Shown: positions 10,917-25,900, counted from the stretch's first letter. The stretch: DNA of 64,000 nucleotides from Bombyx mori (GCF_030269925.1 NC_085124.1:2790001-2854000), one strand, 5' to 3'. The notes: a model not told the origin generated them from the sequence alone. Numbers and translations: made by a program.

Positions 10917-13900
10917 GTAAGTGATTTATTGATTCGTCAGCAAACAAAGAAATTATCGATTGTTGATTAAGTACATACAATTCAATGTTTTCTTTTTTGT
11001 TGTTATATAATTTACAATCACGCATGTAAAGAATAAAAACGTAATTATATTTTTACGTGACAGACACAGCGGTACAATTTTGTCAATAAATTTAAAATTT
11101 ATGATGTCTTTTTCTTTCAAAACAATCATGAATTTAAGCAATGAATTCTAAGCACCCCGAATTAAATAAACACCATTATTCATAGTTACGTTTTTATAAA
11201 TGCTTATTGTTAACATTACGTATTTAGCCTACGTATTAAGATATGTACGTAATTTACGTAAATACTAGTTACTCACTTACTACGCGCGATGGCTTATTTA
11301 ATGTGGGAGTTTCGGGAAACTTTAAATTGGTTGTTTGTTTATTTGTCGATAGTACAGATTAGTAGGAGACGTCGGAACATATTTTGTATGCGAGGCGATC
11401 ATTTCTAAAAACATCGAGAATATAATTAAATTGTCGCTGCGTCTGTCAGTCTTAATAATTATACTGGACTAAGACTAAGGGAACGTACCCATACTACGTG
11501 ACCCGTTTAGGGGGGGGGGGGGGGAGCGGAGTCTTTAAAATACTACGGTCAGTAACAGGAGCGGGGGGGTGGCTCAGGTTTTTGTCACGTAGTCGATTTT
11601 AGTGACAGAAATCTCGTATTTTTTCGACCTATATTCGAATATAGCGCGCAGTGTTTAGCGCTTTGGAAACTCACAGTTGGTGGCGCTGAGTAAAGACGAG
11701 TATGAACCAATTTTTTTTTTTCAATTTTTGCCTGGGTACTTTCCCTAAGTTGAATTTCGATATTTTGTTGGTCTTGGATCATTCTAATTTTTTTCCTTCC
11801 TATGCTGATAGCCTTGAGAGGCTATTTCAGCTTCGCCTTGACGTGTAACACTGGCCACAGCAAAAGCAGTGCTTCGCAGTATTTACCACCGGATCGGAAA
11901 CGCGACCCACTCAGAAGATCAGTGAGCGAGAAACTCAGTGGGCTGTGTTTGTGGCTTAATTTACTCGCCGAGCGCTTCGTCGCAAGCGACAGGTTCGGCG
12001 AGGACGGTGACCGGTCGTTTTATGAGCATGTACCCGTAAACGCCATTTTACATAGTTCTGTCGCGTAGTAGGCCTATGCTTGAAGGCATCTGGGCTTTGA
12101 TTGCATCTGGCCCTAATTTAGGATCCCTTGTGTTATGGGTACCGGAGACTGACAAATATACATACTTATATATGTTTATAGATAATAAACACTTAGACAA
12201 AGAGCAAATAAACCTGCTCATCACACGAATCTTTGCCCGATGTGGGAATCGAACCCACGACCCTCAGCACAATAGTCGGAAGCGCTAACTATTGCACCAT
12301 CGAATCAGTCAAATAGTCAAAGAATTATTACGCGTATTATGTAAAATTTTCCGTGTACTAACAAAACATAATATTATTTTAATGCTAATTTCCTTAGGAA
12401 TTGTAAGTAGCATTTAACGTAACAATTTCTGGTAAATACATATCTTAACTTAACTGAGTGAGTATCAGTCTTGTTACTTTTTGAAATTGAGCTAATAATA
12501 ACAACGCAGTGTGAGTTTACTCCGGAGGTCAATTTCATTTAGATCTTGAGCTCTTCATTTGGTGTAATTGGTTGTAAATACAGTCAAACCTGGATAAGCG
12601 AGAGTTCAAGGGGGCACAATCTCATTCTCGCTTATAGAGGTTTCTCACTAACCCGAGTTTCTCGCTAATGCTCCCTCTGAATTTCATTTCGCGACTTTCC
12701 GGATTCAAACGCATTCACTATTTTAAGTTTATCACTTAATGACAGTACTTTAATTTTCCGTTTTGACATGATGCAGAACAGAACTTTCCTTCGCAATTGA
12801 TTAACGATAAACTGAGTAAGGCCGACAAACAGGACGGTACACAGGCACACGTGTCCAGTCGAAAAGAATGCGATAAAATAACAATTTTATTTAGTTCCAC
12901 GAAAGTTAAGAATGAGTCATAAAATAGCAGATGTTAAATTTGTAATTTGTTTTGTCATTTGTTCCTCCTAAATAATATAAATAAATAAAGCTCGACTGTC
13001 GCTTATAGAGGTATAGATAAGTAGCACTCTCACTTACGGAGGTCCATGAGGGAAAAATGACTCTCTCTTACACAGGTTTCTGTTTCTCGCTAATAGAGGT
13101 TTTGGGAGCTTAAAATGACGGGTCCTGGCTATTACTCTCACTTATAGAGTTTTCTCACTTATCCAGTTCTCGCTTATCCAGGTTTGACTGTATATATATT
13201 TTTTAAGTGCTTATGTTGGTGGACAAGCTCACGGCCCACCTGGTGTTAAATGTTTACCGGGGCCCATAGACATCTACAATGTAAATGCCGCCACCCACCT
13301 TGAGACACGAGTTCTAAGGTCTCACTTGTAACAGTACAACGGCTACCCCGCCCTTCAAACCGAAACGCATTACTGCTTCACGGCCGAAATGGGCAGGGCG
13401 GTGGTACCTACCTTTGCGGACTCACAAGACATCCTACTACCAGTAATTACGCAAATTAGAAATTTGCTGGTTTTGATTTTTATTACACGATTTGTTAAGT
13501 AAGTATTTCATTAGAAAAATTGGTACCTGCCGGCGGGATTCGAACACTTGTGCATCGTTAATTACGAATTCACCGGACGCCTTATCCCTTAGGCCACGAC
13601 GATTTCAAAAATTTCAACGTTACGTTTCATTTATTACCTACTTATGATCAGTAGCAAATTCGGTTGCTTAGATATAGGTAGCAAGGCGGAACCTACTCGT
13701 TTGGGGTAGCATACGCATATCAATTTCGGTAATTGCGCAAATTGATTTTCAACACCCGTTGTTATTCCTTCGCCGTGGAATTCATTCGCGAGCATGTTGC
13801 AAGAACGTACCTATTTCATTAGAGAAATTGTCACAGCGGCATGATCGCATTGCCCGATACGAATGTGCTAACTCTAATATTCATAGCCACGACTAATTTA

Positions 13901-16900
13901 AACGACTCCCTGCTTTTATATAATTATAAGTTATTTATTATTTACTAGCTGACCTGGTAGACTTCGTAGTGCCTCAATCGATAAATAAAATACCTAAATT
14001 TTTGTATAAAATAAGCTTAAACCAAACAAAAGGATTCCGTCCGACGGGGGGGACATCAAAAGAAAAACAAAATTGTTATTTTTATTTAATTCCGAGAATT
14101 TTCATATTTATCTACATTTTAAATCTTCTCTGGACTTCCACAAATAATTCAAGATCAAAATTACCCAAATCGGTCCAGCCGTTCTCGAGTTTTAGCGAGA
14201 CTAACGAGCAGCAATTCATTTTTATATATTTACTAGCTGACCCGGTAGACTTCGTAGTGCCTCAATCGATAAATAAAAGATCTAAACTTTTGTATAAAAT
14301 AAACTTACACCAAACAAAAGGAATCCGTCTCACGGGGGACACTTCAAAGGAAAAACAAAATTGTTATTTTTATTTAATTCCGAGAATTTTCATATTTATC
14401 TACATTAAACCTTCTCTGGACTTCCACAAGTAATTCAAGACCAAAATTAGCTAAATCGGTCCAGCTTTTCTCGAGTTTTAGCGACTAACGAACAGCAATT
14501 CATTTTTATATACTTATATATAGATTAATTATAAGTTCTAATTGCGTTTTAGCCCAAGAGCCCGCGACAGCCAGACCTTCGTTATTTTATAAAAGCTGAA
14601 AGTTTCTCTGTGTAGGTATGTCTCCACCACAGGTAAGAACGTCCCCCGACTATAGAGTTCCGATTGTGGTTACTTGGGCAGGTAACAGGCAGTAAAGGTA
14701 TATAAAATAGTACCTTAAATTCGTTAAAGTATAAAGTTATTTTTTTTTATTAATTACTCCAGAATATCTTTAGAAATCACGATATCCATTGCCGGACACT
14801 TTTTACAGTTGCTACCCCCTGCCGGACACCCCTAAACTTTAATAAATTTTAATTATACTTTCGTTAAACTATAAAAGCTGAATTTTTATATATGTTACTT
14901 AGGGACTTATAAAAATATGTTACCCCAATAGCCAGACAGTTTTAATGGTTCTTACATCTTGCCGGACACATTGAGAGCCCGCTGTGCGAGCGCGAGGTAG
15001 CAACTGTTCATGCGGGTGTGAGTGAGACAGAGTTAGTCTATTGTGATCTTTTACTGCACATCAGCTGTCATTTCTGGGATTTATCGTGCATTCTTCAGGA
15101 AAGGAAAATTAAAACCATATAAAACATTAAAATATATCCAAAGTACCAGGAAGCTTTCAAGAATTTCCGTAACAGCGAATCAATTGAAAATTTAGATCAA
15201 CAACAAAACATCTATAATATCATTCAGATTTATATGCAATGTTTACAATGTCCGTAATGTAATTGGTGTTGATGCTGCTCGACTTCAAATATTCATCGAC
15301 TCGTATACAGTCTCTGATGTAAACGAAGCTTTTGACCTAAAGAAATTGCGAATTTTTTACGTTAGCAATCTACCAACTTGTAAAAGCGAGCTATTGCAGC
15401 AATTTTTGTGATCAAATTATATATATAAAATTTGGAATAGTGCTCATCTAAAAAATCCAACCTCATATCAACCCGGATAATAATGGCAGGGTATTGAAAG
15501 ATGACAAATACCAAGTTATGTTGGAGATTCGCTCAAAACTCAATCAGGTATGTAATTATTATGACAAATTATTGCACATAATTTTTTAATTATTCAAATT
15601 GTATACTTTTTCTTAATTTTTTTCAGAAACTGATGGATAAGGTATTTGATATTGGTGACAATAGACTAGAGTAACTGTAGTAGCGACGATGAAGATAACG
15701 AAAATATCGACGACAATGAGGAAAATTATAAGAACGATTAAATATTTTTCTTTGACATGTAATAATATTTTGTTTGTACTTTATAATATTAAAATAAAAA
15801 ATTTTACTTTCTATAACATTGCTATGAACGTAATAAAAATATTTTTTATTGGATATCTTAAAAGATCACAATAGACTAAGCGCTCTATCTCACTCACACC
15901 CGCATGAACAGTTGCTACCTCGCGCTCGCACAGCGGGCTCTCAATGTGTCCGGCAAGATGTAAGAACCATTAAAACTGTCTGGCTATTGGGGTAACATAT
16001 TTTTATAAGTCCCTAAGTAACATATATAAAATTCAGCTTTTATAGTATAACGAAAGTATAATTAAAATTTATTAAAGTTTAGGGGTGTCCGGCAGGGGGT
16101 AGCAACTGTAAAAAGTGTCCGGCAATAGATATCGTGATTTCTAAAGATATTCTGGAGTAATTAATAAAAAAAAAAACTTTATACTTTAACGAATTTAAGG
16201 TACTATTTTATATACCTTTACTGCCTGTTACCTGCCCAAGTAACCACAATCGGAACTCTATAGTCGGGGGACGTTCTTACCTGTGGTGGAGATATACACA
16301 GAGAAACTTTCAGCTTTTATAAATAACGAAGGTCTGGCTGTCGCGGGCTCTTGCTCTATTTGATTGGTACATAGTTTCATTCTAAAATGCTCCAGTTATA
16401 TCTAGCCGAATTTTATAAGGATTTTTCGGGGTTCGTTAAAGTTTTTCGCCAATAATTGTAAATAGACATGCTTTAACAAAAACCGACTTCAAATAGAAAA
16501 ATAAAGATATTCCAAAACAAATTAATATACACTAAAAACAATAATCATCGAAATCGGTTGGCGTGATATTAGGTTATTGAGTTATTCATCTATTTGTCGC
16601 GCACGTACTTAATGCAAACTTAAGACTTATATGGTTTTCTCATGGATACCATTAACAGAACTGGACTACAGGGGACCACACGGGAAGCCTCAGCCTTCTA
16701 ATAAAAAAAGTATCATCAAAATCAATTCACCCAGTCAAAAGTTATGAGTTTGAATTGAATTGAATTGAATAAAAAATACAGTCGAATTGAGAACCTCCTC
16801 CTTTTTTGAAGTCTGTCAAAAAAGGAACTCATAAATATATATTATATAAGATACTAGATACTATACTACATACGCAAGATAGTCTTGGTATAAATAATTA

Positions 16901-19900
16901 CCAATAACTCGAAACGGAATCTGGTCTTATTGTAACTTATCTCCGGCTTACAAAATCGATTACAAAGTGTCATTTTCGCGGCCGGCAGCTTTTAATTTTG
17001 TTGATAAAATTATTTACGGTAAACATTTATTAAAATCGGCTCAGTAATTCTTGCTTCATGTCCGAATGAAGAAATATACAAACAAACAGACCGACAAAAA
17101 ATAGTAGTTTTCCATTCGGTACACGCAGACACCATTTCGTAATCTTTTTTTTATCATAAAATATCTTCAAAGGTTTAGAAACGCTTTGGAGTTACAAAAC
17201 AAAAAAAAAACAAATAGTCCTAATATGTATTTTCGGTCAGTGATCACTTTTGAACTTGATAATTAAATAGGCGTCAGCGTTTTAGGTAATGATTCTTTTC
17301 TCTTTTTTTATTATTTATCTATTGTATTATATTTATTTTAATCTTATTTCGTAGTTACGTATTCTTTTTTTAAATGTACAGATTTGGTATTTGTTTAAAC
17401 TATAGCAATGAATTGACGTAAATAAATAATATAATATGACAACTGAATCATTAATTACTAAAATTAATATCTTCTTTTTATTGCCTCTGTGAGCAGACGA
17501 GTATACGGCCCACCTGATGGTGATTGGTGACCGTCGCTCATGGACTTCAGCAATGCCAGGGGCAGAGTTAAGCCGTTGACTACCGTTATGTGTACTCTAC
17601 AAGCCACAGTTATCTGATGAAAATTCATTGTAATTTGAATCATTTGGCTAATTTTGGTCTTGAATTATTTGTGGAAATCCAGGGAAGGTTTGAAAGATAG
17701 ATAAATATGAAAATGCTCGGAATTAAATAAAAATAACAATTTTGTTTTCCCTTTGATGTGTCCCCCGTCGGACGGATACCTTTTGTTTGTTTTAAGTTTA
17801 TTTTATACAAAAGTTTAGGTGTTTTATTTAACGATTGAGGCACTACGAAGTTTTCCGGGTCAGCTGGTCATCAATATAAAATTAATAATTCATCATCTAA
17901 ATCATTCAAAACTTCGGAAATAATAAAATGTAAACGATGAATACGAGATTAAACAACAAAAGTACATATTTTAATTATGTATACGTATCAAGAAATAAAA
18001 ATAAAAAACAATAATACCTAATTACTTACTATATTTATGATGGTGCTCCTTCTGTAAAACCTTTCTTGCGTTCTAGCGGGCGCAGACGTCAGCCCAGTGA
18101 CGTCACTGAATGACTACATCAGGCATCACCTCCAACTTCATGGTACGAAGGCGATGTGCCACGAGGGCGGCTGTGGGGCATGCGTGGTCTCTGTTCAGCG
18201 GACACATCCCACCACCAAAAAGGAGGAAACTCTCGCTGTAAATTCTGTAAGTTTCTTTTTAAATTACTAACGTAAACAATCTTTCTTTTTATTGCTTAGA
18301 TGGGTGGGCGAGCTCACAGCCCACCTGGTGTTTAGTGGTTAATGAAACCCATAGACATCTATAACGTAAATGCGCCACCTACCTTGAGATATAAGTTCTA
18401 AGGTCTCAGTATAGTTACAACGGCTGCTCTACCCTTCAAACCATTAACCAAGCATTACTGCTTCATTCCTTCACCGTGGAAATCAATCGTGAACATTTGC
18501 CAAATACGTATTTCATTAGAAAAATTGATACCAGCCTGCGGGATTCAACCACCGTTGCATCGCAAGATACGAACGCAACGGACGTCTTATCCTTTAGGCC
18601 ACGACGACTTCAAACCTGAGATGTTCGCATTTTTGCTGTATTAAAAAGACATTCATAATTAAATTTCATTAATGGTTTTAAACGTTCTTAACACTTACAA
18701 CTCTTCTTGCGCTCTCAGCTGAAAGAGATTTCATTTATAAAAAGAAATAACCTTGGTTCTTATCTGACGTATTTCACTTTTTATTTGCACACACAAAATT
18801 GCCGATAGTACCTATAGATAACGTAGTTAGTTCGTGTAGCTTAAGTGACTGTTATACAGTGAAGTTATGATGGACGGTTATAGAAACCAGAATTACATAC
18901 CCTATCCTGTAGACCGAATGGTAAATAGTCGATGTCGGCCAAAACACGTCATTACGGATCCTTTCGATCCATTAACGGTGCTTTTAGGTACCACAAGCAC
19001 CGGTCACCGTCCTCGTCGAACCCGTCGCTTGCGACTAAGGGCTCGATGAGCGAGTTAACCCTCAGACACAGCCCACTGAGTTTCTCGCTGGATCTTCTCA
19101 GTGGGTCGCGTTTCCGATCCGCTGGTAGTTCTGCGAAGCACTGCTCTTGCTAGGGCTAGTGGTAGCAACATTTCCTGTTTGAGCCCCGTGAGCTCAACTA
19201 CATGTTAGGGTGAAGCTGAAATAGTCTCTCAAGGCTATCAAGCATAGGTAGGAAAAAAAAAACAAAAAAAATATAATACAAACCGCACCGTAAACGCTAT
19301 CCCTAGCTAGAAATGAGCTGGAAATTTCAATAATTCTAATTCAATGCATTTATATCTGTTTAAATGTCATAAGGATACGCCGAGTGAATGTTAAGACATG
19401 TTATCTTTATTGCTGGTTCCATTAAAATCCACATTCCGCTCCGTGGGACAACATCGTTCACAGCGTCATCGTTTATTTATTTTCTCGTCATTTTAAATAA
19501 CTGTAAGACTAAGTTAGCGATTAATGCAATCTAGTGACGGGCTCTCGTAATATCTAGTAGGTGATTCACATATAAGCTGGATGCAGGCTGCGTGGGATCG
19601 GTTACAGTGGCGAAGCTTGGGTGAGTTCCGCGGTCAGCAGTAGACATTTACTGGTGGTAGGACCTCTTGTGAGTCCGCGCAGGTGGGTACCTGCCTATTT
19701 CTGCCGTGAAGCAGTAATGCGTTTCGGTTTGAAGGGTTGGGCAGCCGTTGTAACTATACTTGAGACCTTAGAACTTGTATCTCAAGGTGGGTGGCGCATT
19801 TGCGTTGTGGATGTCTATGGGCTCCAGTAACCACTTAACACCAGGTGGGCTGTGAGCTCGTCCACCCATCTAAGCAATAAAAAAAAAACATCAGTGGGCT

Positions 19901-22900
19901 GTTAAAAAATTATTGTAAACAGACATGCTTTAACAAAAAACCGACTTCGAAAAAATAGTAATTCCAAAACAAATTAATATACACTAAAAACAATAATCAT
20001 CGAAATCGGTTGGCGTGATATTGAGTAATGCATCTATTTGTCGCGCACGTACTTAATGCAAATTTAAGACTTACATGGTTTCCTCATGGATACCATTATC
20101 AGAACTGGAAGATATTGAAATGGGTTTACACGGGAAGCGTCAGCTTTCTAATAAAGAAGAATCACCGCCGTTTGCCGCTGGTAATATGGCGTCACCCGAA
20201 TGGTAGCATCAGCAAAAAAAAACTTTATTTAAATATTTTTTTATTAATTACTAGCTGACCCGGCAGACTTCGTAGTGACTCAGTCGATAAATAAAATACC
20301 TAAACTTTTGTATAAAATAAACTTAAAACAAACCAAAGGAACATGTCCGACGGGGGACACATTAAAGGAAAAACAAAATTGTTATTTTTAATTAATTCCG
20401 AACATTTTCATATTTATCTACCTTTTAAGCCTTCTCTGGACTAACGCAAATAATTCAAGACCAAAATTAGCCAAATCGGTTCAGCTGTTCTCGAAAACGA
20501 ACAGCAATTCATTTTTATATGTATAGATAGATAGATAATAATAAAAACTGTAGGTATTTGGGTGTTTTTTTTTTTTCCTAACTAAGCTGGTAGCCTGGAG
20601 CGGCTATTCCAGCGTAACCGTGGCTAGTAGGTGAGCTCACGGGGCTCAAACCTGACGACGATGCTAACACGAACCCTAGCAAGAGCCGTGCTTCGCAGAA
20701 TCTACCACCGGATCGGAAACGCGACCCACTGAGAAAATCCGGCGAGAAACTCAGTGGGCTGTGTCTGAGAGTTAGTTTACTCGTCGAGCCCTTCGTCGCA
20801 AGCGACGGTTTCGACGAGAACGGTGACCGGTGCTTGAAGTACCTAAAAGCATCGTTAGTGGATCGGGAGGATCCGAGATGACTTGTTTTGGGCGACGTCG
20901 ACTGCTTTTCATTCTGCCGCAGGATCGGGAATGATTTGGGTGAAATTAGCCACATTAATTGCATTTAATCACTAACGTCTATAATTTGAATTGCGTCCGT
21001 ATCCACTCTCTGAGTCTGCCCCCACTGAAATTATGAGGTCCTTCTCGTTCAATTCTTGCAGACGATCACTTTCCCAATATTGCTGTCTTAATCTAACAAC
21101 GTGGTTGATAATACCTGCCTATTTCTGTGACGAAGTCAGTCATAAGGGCGACGATATTGAAATTGTAAATACGTAATACAAGATGAGGCATGAAAGTCGC
21201 TAAGACACATCCCACTGAATTTCTCGTCGGATCTTCTCAGTGCGTCGCGATCTCGATCCCGTGGTAGATTTTACGAAGCACTGCTAATACTGCGCACTGC
21301 TATTACTAGGGCCAGTGTTAGCCACTTCTCTCACGTTGAGCCCGTGAGCTCACCTACCTGCTCGGACGTAACTAGGCCTAGGCTACCAGATAGATGGATA
21401 AGGGAAAAAGGCATGAAACTGTTCACCCATCAATTTAAAAAAAGCACGAAAGCTTTCAGAGTGTCTAGTAGCGGCAATTGAAGCTGGTTTGCATGTCACT
21501 GATAAAAAGTCTTACACTGTCAACAGCATTTAAAAACATTGCTATAGCCCATAAACCACTCGAAAAACTATTAGATAAATTGTATTTAACAATAATTTGT
21601 TTGTTTAATTAAGCAATAACGCAACTTTACTGGTGGTAGGACCTCTTGTGAGTCCGCACGGGTAGGTACCACCGCCCCGCCTATTTCTGCCGTGAAGCAG
21701 TAATGCGTTTCGGTTTGAAGGGTGGGGCAGCCGTTGTGACTATACTGAGACATTAGAACTATATCTCAAGGTGTGTGGCGCATTTACGTTGTAGATGTCT
21801 ATGGGCTCCAGTAACCACTTAACATCAGGTGGGCTGTGAGCTCGTCCACACAGCTAAGCAATAAAAAAATAAAAAAACTTTTTTTTTTTTTTTTTAAACT
21901 AGTTATATTATTTTTAATAGATCGACTTAGTAGAATAAATATGCATTAAAGCAGCGTAATAAATGAAACAGATTACCGGTTTATCTAGTTAGAATATTTT
22001 TTTGTATCCACTTTTTATGCGTTGATCTCGCAAACCTGCTTATGGTCATTGTGCGTAACGTTATAAGGATTTATAATATTACGATCGAAGGTCAATAGCA
22101 AATGTTTGCCATAAATCAAACGTTTAGAACAGGATCAATTAATTATATTAAAATAGTACAAATAAAGCCAATTTGGCCAACTTAGTATTGAAAAAAGAAA
22201 CATTCGTTATTGAGGCACACGAAATAATTTATATCGACGCACGTCCCCCCATTTGCTAAAATATGTAGAATTTTGGGATTTGTATAGGCGGTGTAGGGGA
22301 AGAGAACATAGGCTTCTACCAGCTAGAAACTCGTTATTATGATATGATAACTGTAGTAACTAACGCGCGACGGTAAAGTATTATTGCTTTAATTATTGAT
22401 TGCTTAAACGACAGAATGAGTTCACGCCAATGAATCCGTCCGGCGGGTACCAATTTTTCTAATGAAATACGTACTTCACAAATGTTCACGAATGACTTCT
22501 ATGGTGAAGGAATAACATTGTGTAATAAAAATCAAACCCGCAAAATTATAATTTTCGTAATGACTGGTGGTAGGACCTCTTGTGAGTCCGCACGGGTAAG
22601 TACCACCGCCCTGCCTGTTTCTGCCGCGAAGCAGTACCTAATGCGTTTCGGTTTGAAGGGTGGGGCAGCCGTTGTAACTATACTGAGACCTTAGAACTTA
22701 TATCTCAAGGTGGGTGGCGCATTTAAGTTGTAGATGTCTATGGGCTCCAGTAACCACTTAGCATCAGGTGGGCTGTGAGCTCGTCCACCCACCTAAACAA
22801 TAAAAAAAACGTGTAATTTTTATTACACGATGTTATTCATTCTCCTTGAAAAATAATTTCAGTGTCTCGTTCACATCCTCTCCTGTCACGAATGGAACAT

Positions 22901-25900
22901 AACGACCGTGGAAGGCGTGGGCAATCGAAGAGACGGCTACCACGCCATACAGGAGCGCCTGGCGATGTTCAACGGGACTCAATGCGGATACTGCACGCCG
23001 GGATGGGTCATGAATATGTACAGGTCAGGTCCTAAACGCACAGCATTACTTGAAAGCTTCTTTTGCGTCTGTTGGAAGACGAGCGCACGACCCGTGTTAT
23101 GGTGATGGCGGTTATTGTCACTTCTGGCCATCTGCAATGCCAAGAGCACAGCTATGGCGCTGCCTAATGCTGTGGGATCTTCGGAAACCACGTTTGAAAT
23201 GGGACATGTCATCGCTCAGGAAATACCCCGGAAGGGCCTTCATTCCAGAGTGGAATGGTCTTCTTCTTCATCGTTCCCTAATTGCTGAGAATCACATGTG
23301 ACTCTCCTCCATAGTGTTCGGTCGTGGGTGGCATGGGCCGCATGGTATAGACTACCACCAACCGCTTTCTTAACCAGATTTGGTATGTGGCAAAAAAGAT
23401 CCCTCGAAACGCACTGTTGATGTGCGCGGGTCCAGATAGTATGGATGAACTCTGCTCTGGTGATGGTGAGGGGGGGGGGTGATGGTATAAAGGATATGGA
23501 AGGATCATCTGGAACAATTTCTCAAAGTGCTATTTATGGCCCATGGAACATACGGTACGAAATACAGAGAGAACCGAACTCTCTCCGTAGACCCAAGAGC
23601 GATCTAAGCGACCCGTTTTTTTTTCTCAAATTTAATGTATAAAATTCCAAACAAGAATGTAAACAGCTTCGTTCGTGAGGCCTGATGATCGTTGATATTT
23701 TCTGTGTAAAGCTAAAGTTGTAATAATAATATTTTGCGTTGCGGTAGACTCCGATATCCCTACATCTGGTTGTTCCGTTTTGTTATACTCATTTCTTAGC
23801 TTGATCTCTTTCTGTTTATGTGTCGTAATCTTTCAAAGTAATTCTCTCGAAATTCTAGACGCCTGATTTACTTAGACCAATTTTCTCCCCCACTAGGATT
23901 ACCATCTATACTAATATATAAATCTACAGTGGTTTTTACGGATGTTCCCTTATAACTACTGAACCGTGCATCCGATTGACTTGAAACTTGGTATCACAGA
24001 TAACCCCCTGTTATCTGTGTTTGGTATCCATGTAGAAATGTTAGCAATTTATTTATAGGTCATACACAAAAAGGGTAAAAAAAGTGTTATAGCAATGTAT
24101 CATCTAAAAGAGCAAATTGGCGAATATTTGAAAGTATTTAAATCGTAAAGGTACTATATTACTACTCATTTTAATCGTATCTTGTAAAATATTACATTTC
24201 ATAAATTCATTTTGATGGCGTTAAACATCAAAAAATCTCTTCCTGTGGACTGTTACAAGACGAAGGTATAATGTTTGAGCCATGTTTAAAAATACTTAAA
24301 GTACCCTATATATTAAAATTATTTACTTGTAACACAAACAATATAATAAAGATGATAATATTGAGAATAACAAAAATATATCGTTACTATCTGTATACAA
24401 TAAATCCAATAAACATATGGTTACATGAAATGGAGTCTTTTCTGTGGACGCGATAAAACGACATCAAATTTTAATTTATTCGACCGCATTAAGTTTTTTT
24501 TTTTAACTGTTGGCATCACTAAATAGTGGCCATTCCGGCGTTTGATATTTTGTTGTTTCGATTCCAGTGCGAGTGAAAATATATTTTTTATTCCAAAACA
24601 CACATAAACGTAAAAGATCAAGTGTTCTTTCCTGTTCCAATTATAGACATGTAAATATTATCTATAAAAATGTATATTTATTGTTTTTATATGAGCATTT
24701 AGTACAAGTAAATGAAAAGCATGTTGCTTGATTTCTAACCTTAAAGTTAATTTCTTTACGCAAGAGTTTTTATGATACATCTTTTCTGTGGACATCTTTC
24801 CTGTGGTCCCGATGTCCACCGAAAAGACTATGTCCACAGAAAATGTGTAAGAAACATACCTTAGTAGGTCTAAGTAGAGAAAGTAGTAAGTAGAAAAATA
24901 GTTGAACCGAGGGCCTACTCCTTTTTTAAAGTTGGTTAGAAGAGGTTTGATTTTGGCAACATTTGATATTCTTAGTTAGAGCCTCAAACTTTTTAGTACA
25001 TTTTATATTCGCAATAAAAAAAATTATAAATCTAATCAATGTAAATAGAGGAAACGAAAACATTTTTTTTATTTTTATTGATTTCGTTCAGGGGGTTCAA
25101 CCCTTGGGTCGTGGGTTGGTCCATATCTTGCTTCGTTTTAGTTCATGCTGATTCAGACGATTCTGATAGTTCTCTGGAAATATTTTGAAATAATCAAAGT
25201 CCTTCAATTTCATTAAATTGCATATTAAAATTAATTAGCTATTTAAAGAATTATATAAGAGTAATATACCATGGCTGTAAAATTATTATCATTCGAAATT
25301 TTGCTTTGTTTCATAAGTCCACCGAAGGGATTTTCCTTTTTGTAGATATTATTATTTTATTTATTATTTTCCAATTAATGTGATTATTTTGACATTTTAT
25401 TTGTGTTTCGGTATTCGTTTATATCAGTGGCTACATGTCTTTGATTATGTTGTCTTAATATATTTTAGCTTACGCTGCATCACAGCTTTTCATCTCTCTT
25501 GTAGACTAAATCGTCTCTTCTGTGGTCCGCAAAAATATAAAAATTGCGATTATGCCAAAAATAAGACATATTGATCTCGGTTACAGTGATTAAAAGATTG
25601 ATAATCAATAGCTAAATAATAAATAGTTTGTTTCACACTGATTCTGAGATATTTTTTTGCTGCACTTTTTTATTCTCTATTTGTGTATGACCCTTATACG
25701 ATTTTCTGGTTTGACGCACAAGCAAATTCTTTCAGCTTTATTTTCTTCCCTCAGCTTGTACAAGAGTTCACAGAAAAGCTTAACCACTCAGCAAGTCGAG
25801 AATTCATTTGGCAGCAACATATGTCGGTGTACCGGATACAGACCGATTTTGGACGCATTCAAAAGCTTCGCCAACGACACGGAGCCTAGTTCAAAATTAC

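Noticed and set aside
12230..12310. tRNA-like sequence with good A and B boxes
   Set aside because: It continues into a repeat body shared with 3700-3850, and the acceptor stem is not supported, so it is a SINE head rather than a tRNA gene.
13945..14524. Spaced direct repeats resembling a CRISPR-like array
   Set aside because: Only two long units with Helitron ends in a eukaryotic intron; no short repeat/spacer alternation.
23050..23517. Possible extra AOX exon or nested gene in intron 3
   Set aside because: Exons 3 and 4 join in phase to an uninterrupted conserved domain, and no frame here shows AOX or other homology.
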